Shown piece by piece: positions 50,148 through 63,204 of a DNA stretch of 64,000 nt. The notes under the pieces were generated by a model. That model made no database searches. It was not told where the DNA came from and saw only the letters and a list, made by a program, of their open reading frames with translations. Made by a program: the position numbers and the translations under genes. The stretch comes from Tetrahymena thermophila SB210 (taxonomy: Eukaryota; Ciliophora; Oligohymenophorea; Hymenostomatida; Tetrahymenidae), in the NCBI RefSeq assembly GCF_000189635.1, contig NW_002476321.1, positions 64,547-128,546 of the forward strand. The letters are read 5' to 3'. The first letter of the stretch is position 1, and the number at the start of each line of letters is the position of its first letter.

Positions 50148-53100
50148 TCACCTTTATTTAAAAAAAAATATTTATTTTGTATATTATAAAATAAGAATAG
50201 AATTTATTTTTCTGTTTTTATTTTTTTAATAGATTTTAAAGTAAATTAAATCAAAGAAATTTGGTAATATATTTAAGTATTTGAATTATTCTTATTTACC
50301 CTATTTGACTTCATTCTTGTCAAAATTTAATGTAGGAGATTTATTTGCAGATTCGGTAGTTGATAACTCTGAGTGATTTATGCTATCACTAAGCTTATTT
50401 TATTGTTTGGTTTGATATGTGGAATCTTTTATTTCTTGTTACAAATTTTTCACTTGTAGTTGGAGTGAATTAATAATCTATTCTTTTTCTGAATTATTCG
50501 TTAACTTTTTTTCAAGTTAGGAATTATCATCTTTAAGAGAATTAATTTCAAGCTCTAATTTTGTAATTGTATTTCGTAAAATATCAATTTCTGGCTTATT
50601 TGTACTCACTTCTTAGCTTCCACCCTGTGAATTATTTATTTAGCTACTTAGAGAATTCACTTACTAAAATAAATTCTACTTTTATAAAAATAACTCTGTT
50701 TTTTCTTACTAAAGTATTTAATTATAAAGGTTTAGTTAATCTATTTTTTCTTTGAGCTAGGCTAATTCTGATTTATATTTTTATTCTATTTAATTTATTT
50801 GGTTTTCATCTTTAAGTTATTTTATTTGCTTTTCATATTCGTTTTTTTAATCTAAAAGCTATTTTTCGTAATTCAGTTTACTTTAAGTATGTGCATCTTT
50901 TTCTTTACTTAAATCTAACTTTAGCTTCTCTATTTCATTATCTTTTTTAGATATTTCTAATTTTTATTTTAGTATTTGATCTCCTTATGATTAAAATTAG
51001 CTTAAATAGTATTTATTTTTATTTTCAAGATCCTCTAAATCTTTTTTAAGAGAATTTATTTATTCAAGTTCATGTTTTTTCTCTACGATTTCAACACTTT
51101 CCTTTTTTATGTGATTTTAGTTGCAAATATTATTATTTTCTTTAACCTATAAATTATCCTATCCACTTTTTACAGTATGTTCTTCAACTATGCTTGAAGC
51201 TTTCTTAAATTGCAAAACGTTATCATTTTATATTTTATCTTAAGCTTTATTTTCCTCAATAACAATAGTGTTAGCTATTCTTTCTTTATCTTATAAAATA
51301 TTAGTTAAGAAATCATCATCTATGATATTCTATTTATTTTTTTGCTGGCTCTAACTAAGGTTGATAAGAGAAGCTGCCCTTTTAGAGTCTTCATATGTTA
51401 TATAATTTTAATGACCAATATTAGTTGAAAATCTCATTAATTTTTCTTGCAAAAATTGATTATCTTATTATAATTCCTGATAAGATAGCCTCATTTCATT
51501 GTATTTTTGTTAGATTTCATTAAATTTTTTTAAATTATCTTCATATTTTTATCGAACAAGTTCTCTCTTTTACAGTTCCATGCGCATCTCATCCAATTCA
51601 TCCATTTTTTATGTAATAAGTTGCTTTACTTTAAATATTTAGAATACTTCCTTTTTAAGCATTTTATTTTCCTCTATTATATCTTCAGTAGAAGGTAAAA
51701 GTGAATCCATTTCAGATTATTAGCAATCTTCTATCATGCTGAATCTGTTCATCTGTCTATTATCAGCAATCTAAAAGTAAATATAAACATCCATTTTTTC
51801 TTTCATTCTTTTCCATTTAGTATTTATATTCAGCTCTGTCTTCATCTCATCCCAAACTACTTTTTCATAATTCTAGCCTATTACATCTTTATTTTCTATT
51901 ATAAAAACTCCTAAGCTCCTAAGCAGTTCGCTCCACCTTCTATTCTATTAAATATTTATTTTTTCTTAAAAATTTAAAATTGATTTTAATAATAAATTTT
52001 TATTTTAGCAATACTCAGCTATATTTTGTTAACATTTTTAAGAAAAATTTCTTTTAAGTAAAAATATATTTCAAAATTAAAAAATTTTTATAGGCTATTT
52101 GTTTATGATGTATAAATGATTTTATATAAATTTTTATTAAATTATTTACATATGGTATATTGATAACATTGTTGAATATCTAATAAGATGTTTGAAAGTT
52201 AGCTTAGTTTGCAAAAAATGAATTTATCAACTCTATTCCACGATCTTAAATAAATCTGTAAATATTGTTGCATTCTTGTGAGTTGAAATCATAGTTTATT
52301 TTATCGAGTAAAAAGTTCATCAAATACTTCTCTCCATAATTAAAATCATTATTAGTTATATGAGAAATACTTTCAATAGGTATTATAATTCCATATATTT
52401 CCTTCATCATACGCCATACACTACTTTCTTATCCAAAGATTAATAAAAATACTGCAAAATCTACATATTCCTAAATTATAAAATAAAGCAATTTGTACAA
52501 AGATATTGATATGATTAACTCATTTTACTTATTTAAATGTTAATGGAGACTCTTGATCAGGGAAATCTATAAAAAAAGCTTTAATAACATTTATTATCTA
52601 CTATTTAATCTTATGAATATCAGGTTCTTGTCCCCACACACTATGTACCATTTCTAAAAACGAGTAATTAAAGTGCTTCATGCTATTTCCTGCATTAATT
52701 TACTAATTATCAATAAAATTAATTATTTTTTCATATCTATTTATATTTTTATGCAATTACCTATTCTATATTTTTCACATACTCCTAAAATTCCTCCGAT
52801 TTAATTAATGGACTTGTTGTTTGCAATACATCTTCATACTATTTTTACAATTTGTCCTTGCTATTAATTGTTTAAAATGCAATTACAAATTTATAAGTTG
52901 TTATCAAAGCTTAATTATCTAAAAATTACTCTATTGTATTAATGTTTTTTAGCCATTACTTCATAATATTGCTATCTACTGCCCATTAAAGTTTACCCTA
53001 ATATAAATAAATATTCATTATTATTTTAATCATTTGTATCTTTAAAAGAAAATAGATCAATAAGAGAATGCCTCTGCTTTTCAAAATAATATAAATACAG

Positions 53101-53379
53101 TAACTTTAAGATTTGTATTGTGCTAATAATCATCCGAACAGTTTAGACAAATTTTATGTGGCTTCTTATCTGTATATTAAATTATCTAATATTAAAAACA
53201 ATAATTTTAATGCTACATTTCAACTTTTTAAATATTTTTATGTTTACCTATATTTTTTATTTAGTGCATTCTGAACATATAATTGCATGGCATCTCTTAC
53301 ACATATGTTTATGAGTAGTAAGGCCAAATTTAGCATTACAACTTTAGCAATGCTTTTTTTTTTCAACTCTCGCTTTCAT
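50148..53379 (-). CDS. FYVE-type zinc finger, TBC-like, coiled-coil protein
   Basis: Exons 53379-53248, 53185-53105, 52997-52761, 52702-52529, 52470-52150 and 51944-50148 give 913 residues. Eight cysteines (11, 14, 27, 30, 35, 38, 57, 60) in HCQSC, MCKRC, ICSEC and ICLNC form a FYVE-type zinc finger at the very start, split by intron 1. Residues about 72-315 resemble a Rab-GAP TBC domain: a long helical part, INVIKAFFIDFP, YVDFAVFLLIFGQESSVWRM, then more helices. The arginine finger (IxxDxxR) and the YxQ glutamine finger are not there, so it is probably not an active GAP. About 400-900 is coiled coil (EENKMLKKEVFQIFKVKQLI, IEKLKLDLSKEKDAHTQS). An endosomal tether is the natural guess. The intron at 52998-53104 has a weak donor (GTTACT), and the 3' end may include one more splice near 50320. 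Confidence 0.68.
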
Positions 53380-54585
53380 ACTATTAGTAAAAGAGACTTT
53401 GAATTGTATTAATTTTTTATCTGTTTTATGTGTGGATAAGATAGATATTAATAAAAAATATATAGATAGATAGATCCTGATCAAATATTAACTAGCTATA
53501 CAATGAAATAAGAAAAATTATCAATTAATTTTGTTAATTTATAAATTCTTTTAGAGTTTACATAAATATCAAAATATTCCCAATTTATCTTATTATTCAA
53601 AATATATAAAGGATACTTACTTATTACATTATTTACTTTCTAAATTTTATTTCTAAATGGTAAAACTGCTAACTAGACTAGATCAAATCCTATTAATTAT
53701 ACCAAACCAATTAAATGCTTGAATCAACATTCTTTAATTTTTTTAGCTTTTACAAACTAATTATGAATGAAAATTAATTATGTGTTTGTAATTTATTTTT
53801 TTATATTAAATAGTAATCATACTAAAAATTTCATAATTAATTATTGGAAATCTAAACTAAATAATTAAATTTTCTTTTTTTTAAAATCATTAATTTTTTT
53901 TCTAGTTAAGCAAAATCATAATTTTCAAATAAACTAAAACTTTTTTTTTAATAACACAAAAATGATTTATGAATGATAATTTATATAAAAAGCCAAATAA
54001 AAATATATTATTTTTGTTTCTAATTTATTACTTTTTCAAGTGTATTAACATTAAAAATAAAATATCATTTACAACAAGAAGCTTATAAATCCAATTTTGA
54101 TAATTTAATTTTTATTATTTATTAATTTAAAATTTAATTTATTTTTGTAAGCTTCAGTTAACTAAAAAGTATACATTATGTATGGTTTTTTATAAATTAA
54201 AATAACGTTGTTTCCTATCACGTAAAATAAAGTAAAATATCAAATACATATTAAATTAATGGGATGATAATCTTTATTATTTTTTGTTTACATAGTAAAG
54301 TAAACTTGTTGATACCTTTAGATCGCACATAAAATCAAGTTTATTAAATTATAATTGATTATCTTTATTTTTTTTTTTAATTATTTTCAAACAAAACAAA
54401 AGTTATTTTTATATTCTATTTTAATAAAAATTAAAACATATATACTATATAGTATGCAATTGATAGATAATACTTTTAATATAATTAAACAGTCAGATTT
54501 TATTCTTAAAACTCTTAGTTAAATTATTAAAAACGTTTTGATAAAATATTTTAAACTTTAAGGTTATATTTTAGAAAATTTAGCA
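53380..54585. other. intergenic, AT-rich
   Basis: About 1.2 kb between the FYVE/TBC-like start and the stop of the first P5-ATPase, both on minus. It holds poly-T/poly-A runs, and I see no feature. Confidence 0.5.
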
Positions 54586-57500
54586 TCAAGAATTATAGAT
54601 AAAATGATTCTATTCTTTGAGTTATTAAATTAATTTGATATACTTTTATTAGAATTACTTTTATGCTATCTTCTAATGATATCTTAAGATATATGTTTAG
54701 ATTACAACCTTTTCTATAAGAACTTAAAGTATGCCAAACCCGTTGAAAATAAAAAAGAGACTCAACCTTAAAGTGTTATCATCTAATTCTACTAGTTTTA
54801 ATGGATTAATGTAAAGCTTGCTAGTAAACATAATTAGGCATCCATAACCAAATTAAATTAGCATTAAAAACAATACAACATAATTTTTATACCAAGGCTA
54901 TTTAATTGGATATCCGATATTGTTGCTAATGTGTATATAGAAATAGTGTATCAAAGAAAACATAAATATTATAGTATTTTGTTAGCACTCGAAAACAAAT
55001 TTTTTATCTGTATCAAATCCGTTTACTTCAATATAAATACTACTAGCTTATAATGTAGCAAGCCCAACAATAATAGACAAAGACTAAATTATGAATCCAG
55101 AAATAGATGATATTAAATACTAAGCTGAAAAGAAGTTGTCATTAATGTAGCAATTTTTTATATTTTTCACAGGTTTTGTCAAACCTTAAAAGAAATAAAC
55201 TATAACGAATCCACAAATGTAAGCTTAAAAAGACATTTAAAAATCTCCGAATCCACTATAAAAGTATGATAAAGATTAGAACCCAATAAATCTAAGTATG
55301 CTGACTTATATGTAACCAATAAAAATTTCCAAACTAACACCAAGGGAAACTCTTCCTTCAAGGATAATACTTATTACGCATTCTATATTTTAGAGTTATA
55401 TTTATAAATTCTTTATTAAAACTATGAAAAAATTTAACTTAAATTTTCATCAGATTTAATATAATTTTTTTAATTTTAAAATTATTTTATAAATAAATTG
55501 ACAAATTAAATTAAATTAAATTATGGGTCAAGTTTACCTAAAGATGAGTCTTTTGCAATATATGGAGCTGAAAATTAACCGTCAGCATCGGAAAAAGAAA
55601 TACCAACATCTGCTTCTCTTATAGCAGGACTATCATTGGTGCCATCTCCAACCATACAAACTACTTCTCCACTGTCTTTTATTAATTTAACTATACTAGC
55701 TTTTTGGGAAGGGGAAGTTCTAGCAAACAACTGAGATGATAAAACAATTGTTTTGTATAAATTTATTAAATTTGACTCATTATTTTGATAACTACTATTT
55801 TTAGCTGAATCACTTTCATTTGAAATAAATTTCTCATCATATCTTCTGATAAGTTCTTCAAAGAAAGTATGGGTATGACCTGATACACAAATATTAATGG
55901 AACCATTTATAGATTACTCACAATATTGAACTAAAGTAAAATAATCTTCCTTTATTGTCTAATTAAAAATAATTAAAATTTTATAAATATATTTTTAATA
56001 AATTTACCAAATCGATTGACTGAGTTTAAGTATCAAAACTGTTGCTATCATTTGTGCCATATCTAGTCAACTACAATTTCTTTTAAGATCTATTAACCCA
56101 GTCAATAAGGATTGTGCTTTTTTCCTTTGAGATTATATTTGCCTCTTCTGCAATCCTAAGAGTAGTTAAAGGGTTATCGCCTTTTATGTTAAAATAAAAT
56201 TACATTTACAAAAATGTTATTTATTCTTTTTATCTTACCAGATATAATTTTAATGTTGTATTTTGTGTCTTGCAGTTATTTAATAACGTGAGCTGTATCA
56301 GATTTTAAGTTGTTTTTGAAAATAGCAAATGCTAGTAATGTTAAATTTTTCTCTTGATCTTCTCTTTTTTGATTTAAAAATCCTTCTAATTCGTCACTTG
56401 AAATTTATTTATAAGCTAAACCTAGCACTCTATATCCCTAGCTTGCTAAAGCTTCAAACTAGCTTTTAAGCTTTGATTTCTCATTTGTAGCTTCATTGCA
56501 TTTTTGTAAGACTACTTCAGGAGATCCTTTCATAAATAAATATAAATTTTGAGGTGAACCATTTAACTCCTCCTAAACAACAACACTCATAGATTAGTGT
56601 TCAGAATGAAATTCGTTTATTGACAAAGTATATAGCTTTAATATATCACTATCATTTAATTCAGAGTAATTTTATTTTCTTTCATTATCATGTCCTAATT
56701 TCCATTAACTGTATTAAAATATTTCAACATCAATAGGATCGCCTCCTAACTTTCCTTCTGATGTAATTACTGCCTAGTGACAAGAGCTTAATAATTTATA
56801 CAAAATACTTTTTTTGTCTCCATTTTGTATGACCTCTTCTTTTGATTTTGATAATGGGAGTTAATATCCCTACATATTCACAGTGCTCTCCGTTAATGTG
56901 CCTGTCTTATCAAAGCAAATAGTCTTATATATAAATAAATTTTAAGAAACATTTAACTATTTTCATAATTTATATTTACTTTAATGCGACCAGCTTATAA
57001 AGCTTTAGATGGGTCTGAAGCAAATATTTTTTTGTATCTTAGTCTAATTAAACTAAAGAAAATGACTCCATTTATCAATAATGGAGCGCCAGGAGGTGCA
57101 CAATAAATTAGCACATCAACTTGAATTAATAAAATTAATTTTAATAAACAGTATTAATAATTTATTTAATAATACAAAAGCGGTAAATAATATCTTTTGT
57201 GAGCATTTCAATTTGAATAAGTTTGTAAAGAGTTGCAAAGTAAGCAATATAAGCAAGGAATAATATTGCAAAAACAAATTTAATTCCTTGGATAAAAATC
57301 ATCTTATCAACAGGCTTAGGATGAAGTAGTGATCTTACAATTTATCCCTTATAACTTTAAAATCCTGCTCTTATAACCATCAACTTTGCAGAGCTATCTT
57401 CTAATTAAATGATGGTAGTTCCTTCATATAAAATATGAGCTGATTACGAACTTAGCCTAAATTCATAGTTTTTAATCGTAAATGTTTCAAATAAAATTTT

Positions 57501-58661
57501 AATTTTACTAAAATCTTTCACTTGATTTACCAGATAATGGGAGCTTACTAATAGGAATTGCCTCACCTATTTAATTAAATTTGACTTAACTTTAAAAATT
57601 TACTTAATAAATTAACATAAAATATCTTTCATCAACAGATTTTTTATCATAAAAAAATTGCAGTGAATAATTTATTAGTTAACTATTTTTCTTTACTACA
57701 ACTATCAAATAATTAGTAAGTAAATCTTACCTGTTATATTTGCTTCATTGACTTAAAGCTATCCTTCTAATATCAAACAATCAAAGGGAACTCTGAAGCT
57801 TTTGTTAATGTGAATGATATCCCCTGGAACCACATTTTTTGAGGATACTTGTTACATTTCATTTGATCTTTCTACTGATATGAGCTCATCATGAAGACAA
57901 GCTTCACGCAATTATTGTTTTGTTCTCCTAACAAAGAAGCAAACAATATTAATAATTATAATTGTTGACACTAAAGTAATAGCAAAAAAGCTAAATCTCA
58001 ACTCAAGTATCCAAACTGCTAAACCAAAATAGAGAAGAAAATTGATAGGTCTTAGTAATTCAGTGATTAAGAATTCGTGATACCTAGGAATGATGATATC
58101 AATAAAGCTATGTCCATAATACTTTAGCCTATTAAGATGGTAATAATGAAATAAAATTGCAAAATTCATTATAAAATGTTGATAAATTTACATATCAGAT
58201 ATATCATCACTGTTTAATGGCTATGATTAAGATATCTCGCTTATGCATTTACCATCAAGCTCATATTGATTAGCTTGAAAAGTATTTTAGTTTTCATTAT
58301 ACACATATTTCATAAATCTGTTTATAAAAAAAGGCTAAGAGGGTACCTTTGATTATGAGAAGTAGTCCTATTCGATTTTTTCATAAAATTCTTCACCATT
58401 GACACCAATAGCATACACATGAGTTGCTTCATACGGGCTTTTTACCTCTTTAAAAACTAACTTTTTAAATATCTTAGGCCATAATACTGAAACAACATAG
58501 ATAATACCACATGAAAGGAAGCATAATATAAGATAGAAAACATAAGCTAAGTTGCTTCTTTTCAAAGGTGTTACTTTTTTCAGCTATAGCTCACCTTCTA
58601 CAGAAGAATGAACTACTTCTATGTAGTCTTAATTGGGCTAACAAAGCTGTTCGGTTAGCAT
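54586..58661 (-). CDS. P5-type ATPase, copy 1
   Basis: Eight exons: 58661-57731, 57566-57509, 57456-57176, 57119-56980, 56923-56239, 56180-56008, 55958-55538, 55382-54586. They give 1,161 residues. A P-type ATPase closest to the P5/ATP13A class: VVPGDIIHINKSFRVPFDC (actuator), TGEAIP, TICFDKTGTLTEST (phosphorylated Asp475), FMKGSPEVVLQKC, ISGDNP, CMVGDGTNDSPAIREADVG, with paired hydrophobic helices before and after. P5B enzymes export polyamines from late endosomes/lysosomes; P5A enzymes dislocate membrane helices at the ER. In TM4 the class motif PPALP/PPELP is PPGAP, so the substrate is uncertain. The nucleotide domain carries Ser/Asn-rich insertions (DSNSFDTQTQ, ESDSAKNSSYQ). The tail is Gln/Lys-rich. 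An in-frame extension upstream of 58661 is possible. Confidence 0.88.
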
Positions 58662-59343
58662 TTTTTGATAAAGCTTAAAGTAGTAGAGATAAATAGTTCT
58701 ATTAATTTGGGTTTTCTTATTTTAGATTACTCTTTTTTTCAAATTATTTTTTGATATTAATTTATGTAATTTAAGAAATATTAGCCATATATATATGATA
58801 CACATTTATTTGTAAATAATTTAATGTAACAAATTTCAAAATCAAAATATCTAAAGTATTTATCAACAAAATTTCTTATAAGCAATCTTTTTTCAATAAT
58901 ACGCAAGAAATTAATGCTTTCTTACTCAAACTTATAAATTAAATTAACAGAATAAAAAAATACTAAAATTATTCTTAGTTTTTAGGAAAAGTAAGTTGAA
59001 ATTTACTTTTAAATTTATAAGCTCTTAAGTGTTAATTACAATTGAAAAAATCTTTTATAATAATTAAAGGAAGTAATAGAAAAGATATCTATTGTATCTT
59101 TTTTATTTAATTTTATTTAGTGTGGGGAGTAAATGAAATTATCAAATTATTATTCCGTCTAAATTTAGATATTATTTTTATGCACAAAGATATCATTCAT
59201 AATATTACTTATTTCTTTTATAAATTAATTATATTCAATCACACTTACAAAATCATAATATGTATCTACAAATACTCAATTATTATTAATTTTATAAAAG
59301 TTTTTGGATTTTAAAATTCATAAAAATTCATTTTATTACTGTA
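58662..59343. other. spacer between tandem ATPase genes
   Basis: About 680 bases between the start of copy 1 and the stop of copy 2. AT-rich. It should contain the copy 1 promoter and the copy 2 3' end. Confidence 0.5.
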
Positions 59344-62300
59344 TCAAGTCATTATATCATCTATGTATTACCTTAGCACGTTTAGCTTTTAATTATCGCT
59401 TTTTTCTTCAAATTTGTTCTGAATCAATTTTTAAACAAATATCTTTTCAAATACCAATTAAAATATTCCTAGCCCATTTAAAACTAAAAATAGAATAATT
59501 CGAATGGAAAAATCTTCAATCTCAACAAGATGAAGAAAATTTACATTTAACTTAGGAAAAAGAATTATTAAATTTCCATATATCAATTAAAGGGCTAAAA
59601 AGAAAAAAGAATAAATGTTCTTATAAATGGGACATTTTATTGGTTTACTTACATAGTTACTTAGGATTGTGTAACAAACCATAATACTAAGACAAAAGTA
59701 GATGACAGTGTTTTGCTAGCACTAATAAAAAAAAGAATTATTATTATAGTTTGTGGGTTCTTAATAAAACTCATAAGTTTATAATATCATTAGACAAGAT
59801 GTTATAGCAATAATCTATATAATAAATCCAAGTATCAGAGATATAAAGTTCTTATAGCTAGCTATTGTATCACTTTGAATGTACTTTTTTATGTTAAATG
59901 GCGCTTTACCCAGACCTGAAAACCAAAAAATAGGAAGAAATCCAAAGTAAATATTAAAGACTAATTGAAAGTCATTCAAACTACTGAAATAGTATTACAA
60001 AGCTAAAATACAAAAATATCTCAATGCTAATATTTAAATGTAGCCTTTAATTGACTCTGATGCTACACTTAAAGTAATTCTTCCTTCTAAGAGAATTTCT
60101 TTAACACAATCTAATTATAAATTTCAAAATAAAATTCAACATATAAAAAAAAAATAATATTAATTTAATATTAGTAAGAGGTTTTACTATTTGTATGTAT
60201 CAAAAAAAAAAAATCTTTTGTAAATAGTTTTAATGATTTACCTATTTCTTTATTTTTAGAAATGAATAAAGCAGAGAATTATCCATCTGAATTTGTGAAA
60301 GAAATTCCTAAATCAGCTTCTTTTATAGCTTGGCAGTCATTAGCTCCATCTCCTACCATGCAAACAATTTCTCCATTCAATTTCAATTATTTAATTATAT
60401 TCGCTTTTTGTATTGGAGAAGTTCTGGCAAATATTTAGCAATATCTTATAAGGAAATTGTAAAATAGATCAAGCCTTTAATCAAAAGTATTATTTTATAA
60501 GCTTCCTATATGCTTGAAAGATATAGTAGTTTTTTAAGAATACATCGATTAAGATTTATAATTTTCTAAAAAGTGTTGAGCTGTTCCTGTTAAGCAAAGG
60601 TTAATGCCTTTTGAGTATACTTCTGTACAATATTTAATTTGCTAGATAAGCTTAAAAAAATATTTAATTTAATTTAAATTTAAATAGATTATTTACTATT
60701 TCATAGCTGTTTTCTGCTTTGAAAATCTTAACATTTTGTAATCCTTCTTTTTAAACCTCAGTTATTGTAAAGTAATCTTTAGTTTTATTGCATTTATCAA
60801 TTATGAGTAGATTTTTATCTGGTGATTTCAAAAGTTTGCAATCACGAGCAACATTATAAATAGTGAAAGGATTGTCACCTAAAAATATCAAAAAATTCAA
60901 TTTTATTATAATTTAAAATTTTTTATACCTGATACAACTTTAAGATTGTAATCTGCATTATTAAGCTCATTAGTAATTTCTTGAGTTTTTTTCTTCAACC
61001 TATTTTTGAAAATTAAAAAGCACAGAAAAGAAATCCCCTATTCTTACTCACTTCTGTTAAGGCTTAATATATTTTAGAATTCCCTATTTGGTACTTTTTT
61101 ATAGCCAGCTGCCAAAACCCTGAATCCTTAACTTATTAGTATATTAAGTTAATATTCTATTTATTATTTATCTGTTTAGTGGTCTAATTTTTGAAGAATA
61201 CTCTCTGGTGATCCCTTCACAAAAACATATTTAGAATTTTAATCTGCTAAATCCTCCACAATAACACTCATAGATTAGCATTCAGAATGAAATTCATTAA
61301 CTTACAAGCAGTAAACTCTTTCATTTTTATATTGTGAAAATCTTTAATTTCTGATCACATCATATTAAACCTTCCAACCACTAAATTAAAGTATTTTTAC
61401 ATCAATAGGATCACCTATAAAAGTACCATTTATTTCATATGCCTAATGACATATAGAAAGCAGTTTAAATAAAATACAAGATAATTCTCTATTATAATTT
61501 TCATTATCTACATGTTACGAATAGGGTTATTAAAATCCAATAAAATCAACTTCATTTTCAGTTAACGTCCCTGTCTTATCAAAACAAATAGTCTATTTTT
61601 ATACAAACATTACATTAAAATAAATTTCTATAAAATTTTACAGTAACTCTCCCAGCTTGAATAGCCTAAGAAATATCACTTCCAAGAATTTATTTTTTTT
61701 TTAATTTTGCAAAACTAAAAAAGATTGACTACAAAATCAATAAAGGTATTCCTGGTGGAAAAGAATTCACAATTATTTCAACTATTTTTAATAAAATCAA
61801 CATAAAAATTTCAAATTTGTATCTTTAAAAACTTACAAAATCTGAAGATAATTATCTTTTCTGGTAAACTCGTAAAAATAAAAGCTGGAACCGTTGAAAG
61901 ATATGCAATAAGGCTTACTAAAGCAACAAACAAACTTAACTTGTACCCATCTACAAAAAATTGAAAGTTTTAAGATGATGGAAATAAAATAGATCTTATT
62001 AACTAACCTTTAAAGCTATAAAACCCAGTTCTAACAACTAGAACTTTTGTTTCTTAATCTTCTAGTTTAACAATAGTAGTTCCTTCAATTAAAAGGTTGG
62101 TCATATTTTTACTATAACTAGTAAAAAAAATAGTAAGGATATAGAAAATAGTATTTTGGAGCTTTACCAAAAGTTTTCATTTTTATTTGCTTAAATTGGA
62201 ACTTTAATAACTGAATTGGACTCTCCTTTTTTTATTTCAATTATTTATTAAAAAATATAATTAAATAGTAAAATTTCTAACCTGTCAAATTAGATTGATT

Positions 62301-63204
62301 CACTTAAATCACCCCTTTCAAAATAATGCTATCAAAAGGCAAAGTAATTGGTTTATCAAGAAATACAATATCACCTGGATAAATATCTTATGATTTTGTT
62401 AATTAAATTTTGTTTTATCTTTAAACAGTTAAGTTTAAATTATGGCTGCATGAGTTTTTTAGTTAAATTTTTGAATTTCTCTCAAAAAGATAAATGATAC
62501 TATAAGTGATTAAAGTAGATATTAGAGTTATTCCTACAAATAAAAAATATCCATAGAAAAACCAAATTAATATTCCGAAATAAAGGAGCCAGCTTAGAGG
62601 TTTAGTTAATTCTTAGAGCAAGTAAGAGAAATAATTTGGTATTTCAATTTTTATTTAATTCAATCCAAATAAAATTTTACTTTAAAAATAAAAATAAAAT
62701 TTAATTAAAAAAAATAATCAAAATTGTTATTTACCTAATTTGAATTTGTTGAAGAGTTAAAGGACTTAAATTTATGATTTCACTCAACGATTTTTTATCA
62801 ATGTTAAGAGAAAGGAGATTAAATTTTTCTACCTCTTTCTCGTAAAAATATTTTATATTAAGATACTAAAAAAAGATTCTTCTTTCATCTTTAATTTTAA
62901 TTAATTTTAATTTCTTTATTTTTTTGATCTTTCTCATGCAACTTATTTCTACATGAGAGGCTTCTTCAATTTAATTACAATAATTGAATATCATTTTTTT
63001 CCAAAGTTTAGGTTTTATTTAAGAAATTATTAAGGAAAAGCCTAAAGTAAAAATACTAAAAAATATCATAATTGAGACCTTAGCAAAAGAGATTCTTAAT
63101 AAGACAACTTACTTTAAAGCTAACTCTGATTCAATTCCAGAATTAGATACACCAATTTTTTTTTTATTTTATTCTAGCACCATTAGTTGAAAATTTTTGA
63201 ACAT
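59344..63204 (-). CDS. P5-type ATPase, copy 2
   Basis: Nine exons: 63204-62735, 62679-62282, 62225-62168, 62117-61837, 61781-61642, 61592-60929, 60878-60697, 60650-60242, 60110-59344. They give 1,122 residues. Paralogue of the gene downstream: KSQDIYPGDIVFLDKP, NQSNLTGESNSV, TICFDKTGTLTENEV (Asp454), FVKGSPESILQKL, VVSGDNPF, CMVGDGANDCQAIKEADLG, SFTNSDGQFSA. The TM4 motif is PPGIP. Seven introns lie at the same codons and phases as in copy 1, and exons 58 and 281 nt long recur unchanged in size. The extra intron (62680-62734) is absent from copy 1. The N-terminus has the two hydrophobic stretches typical of P5 enzymes (VSIMIFFSIFTLGFSLII). A start at 63183 is also possible. A transporter of an internal membrane, substrate not deducible. 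Confidence 0.9.

Noticed and set aside
53010-53090. Protein-like stretch QRHSLIDLFSF between exons 2 and 3 of the FYVE/TBC-like gene
   Set aside because: Including it needs a 22-31 nt intron and then a frame change with no GT donor; the simple 107-nt intron keeps phase.
57081-57263. Plus-strand 60-codon ORF within the ATPase region
   Set aside because: Antisense to an exon and intron of P5-ATPase copy 1.
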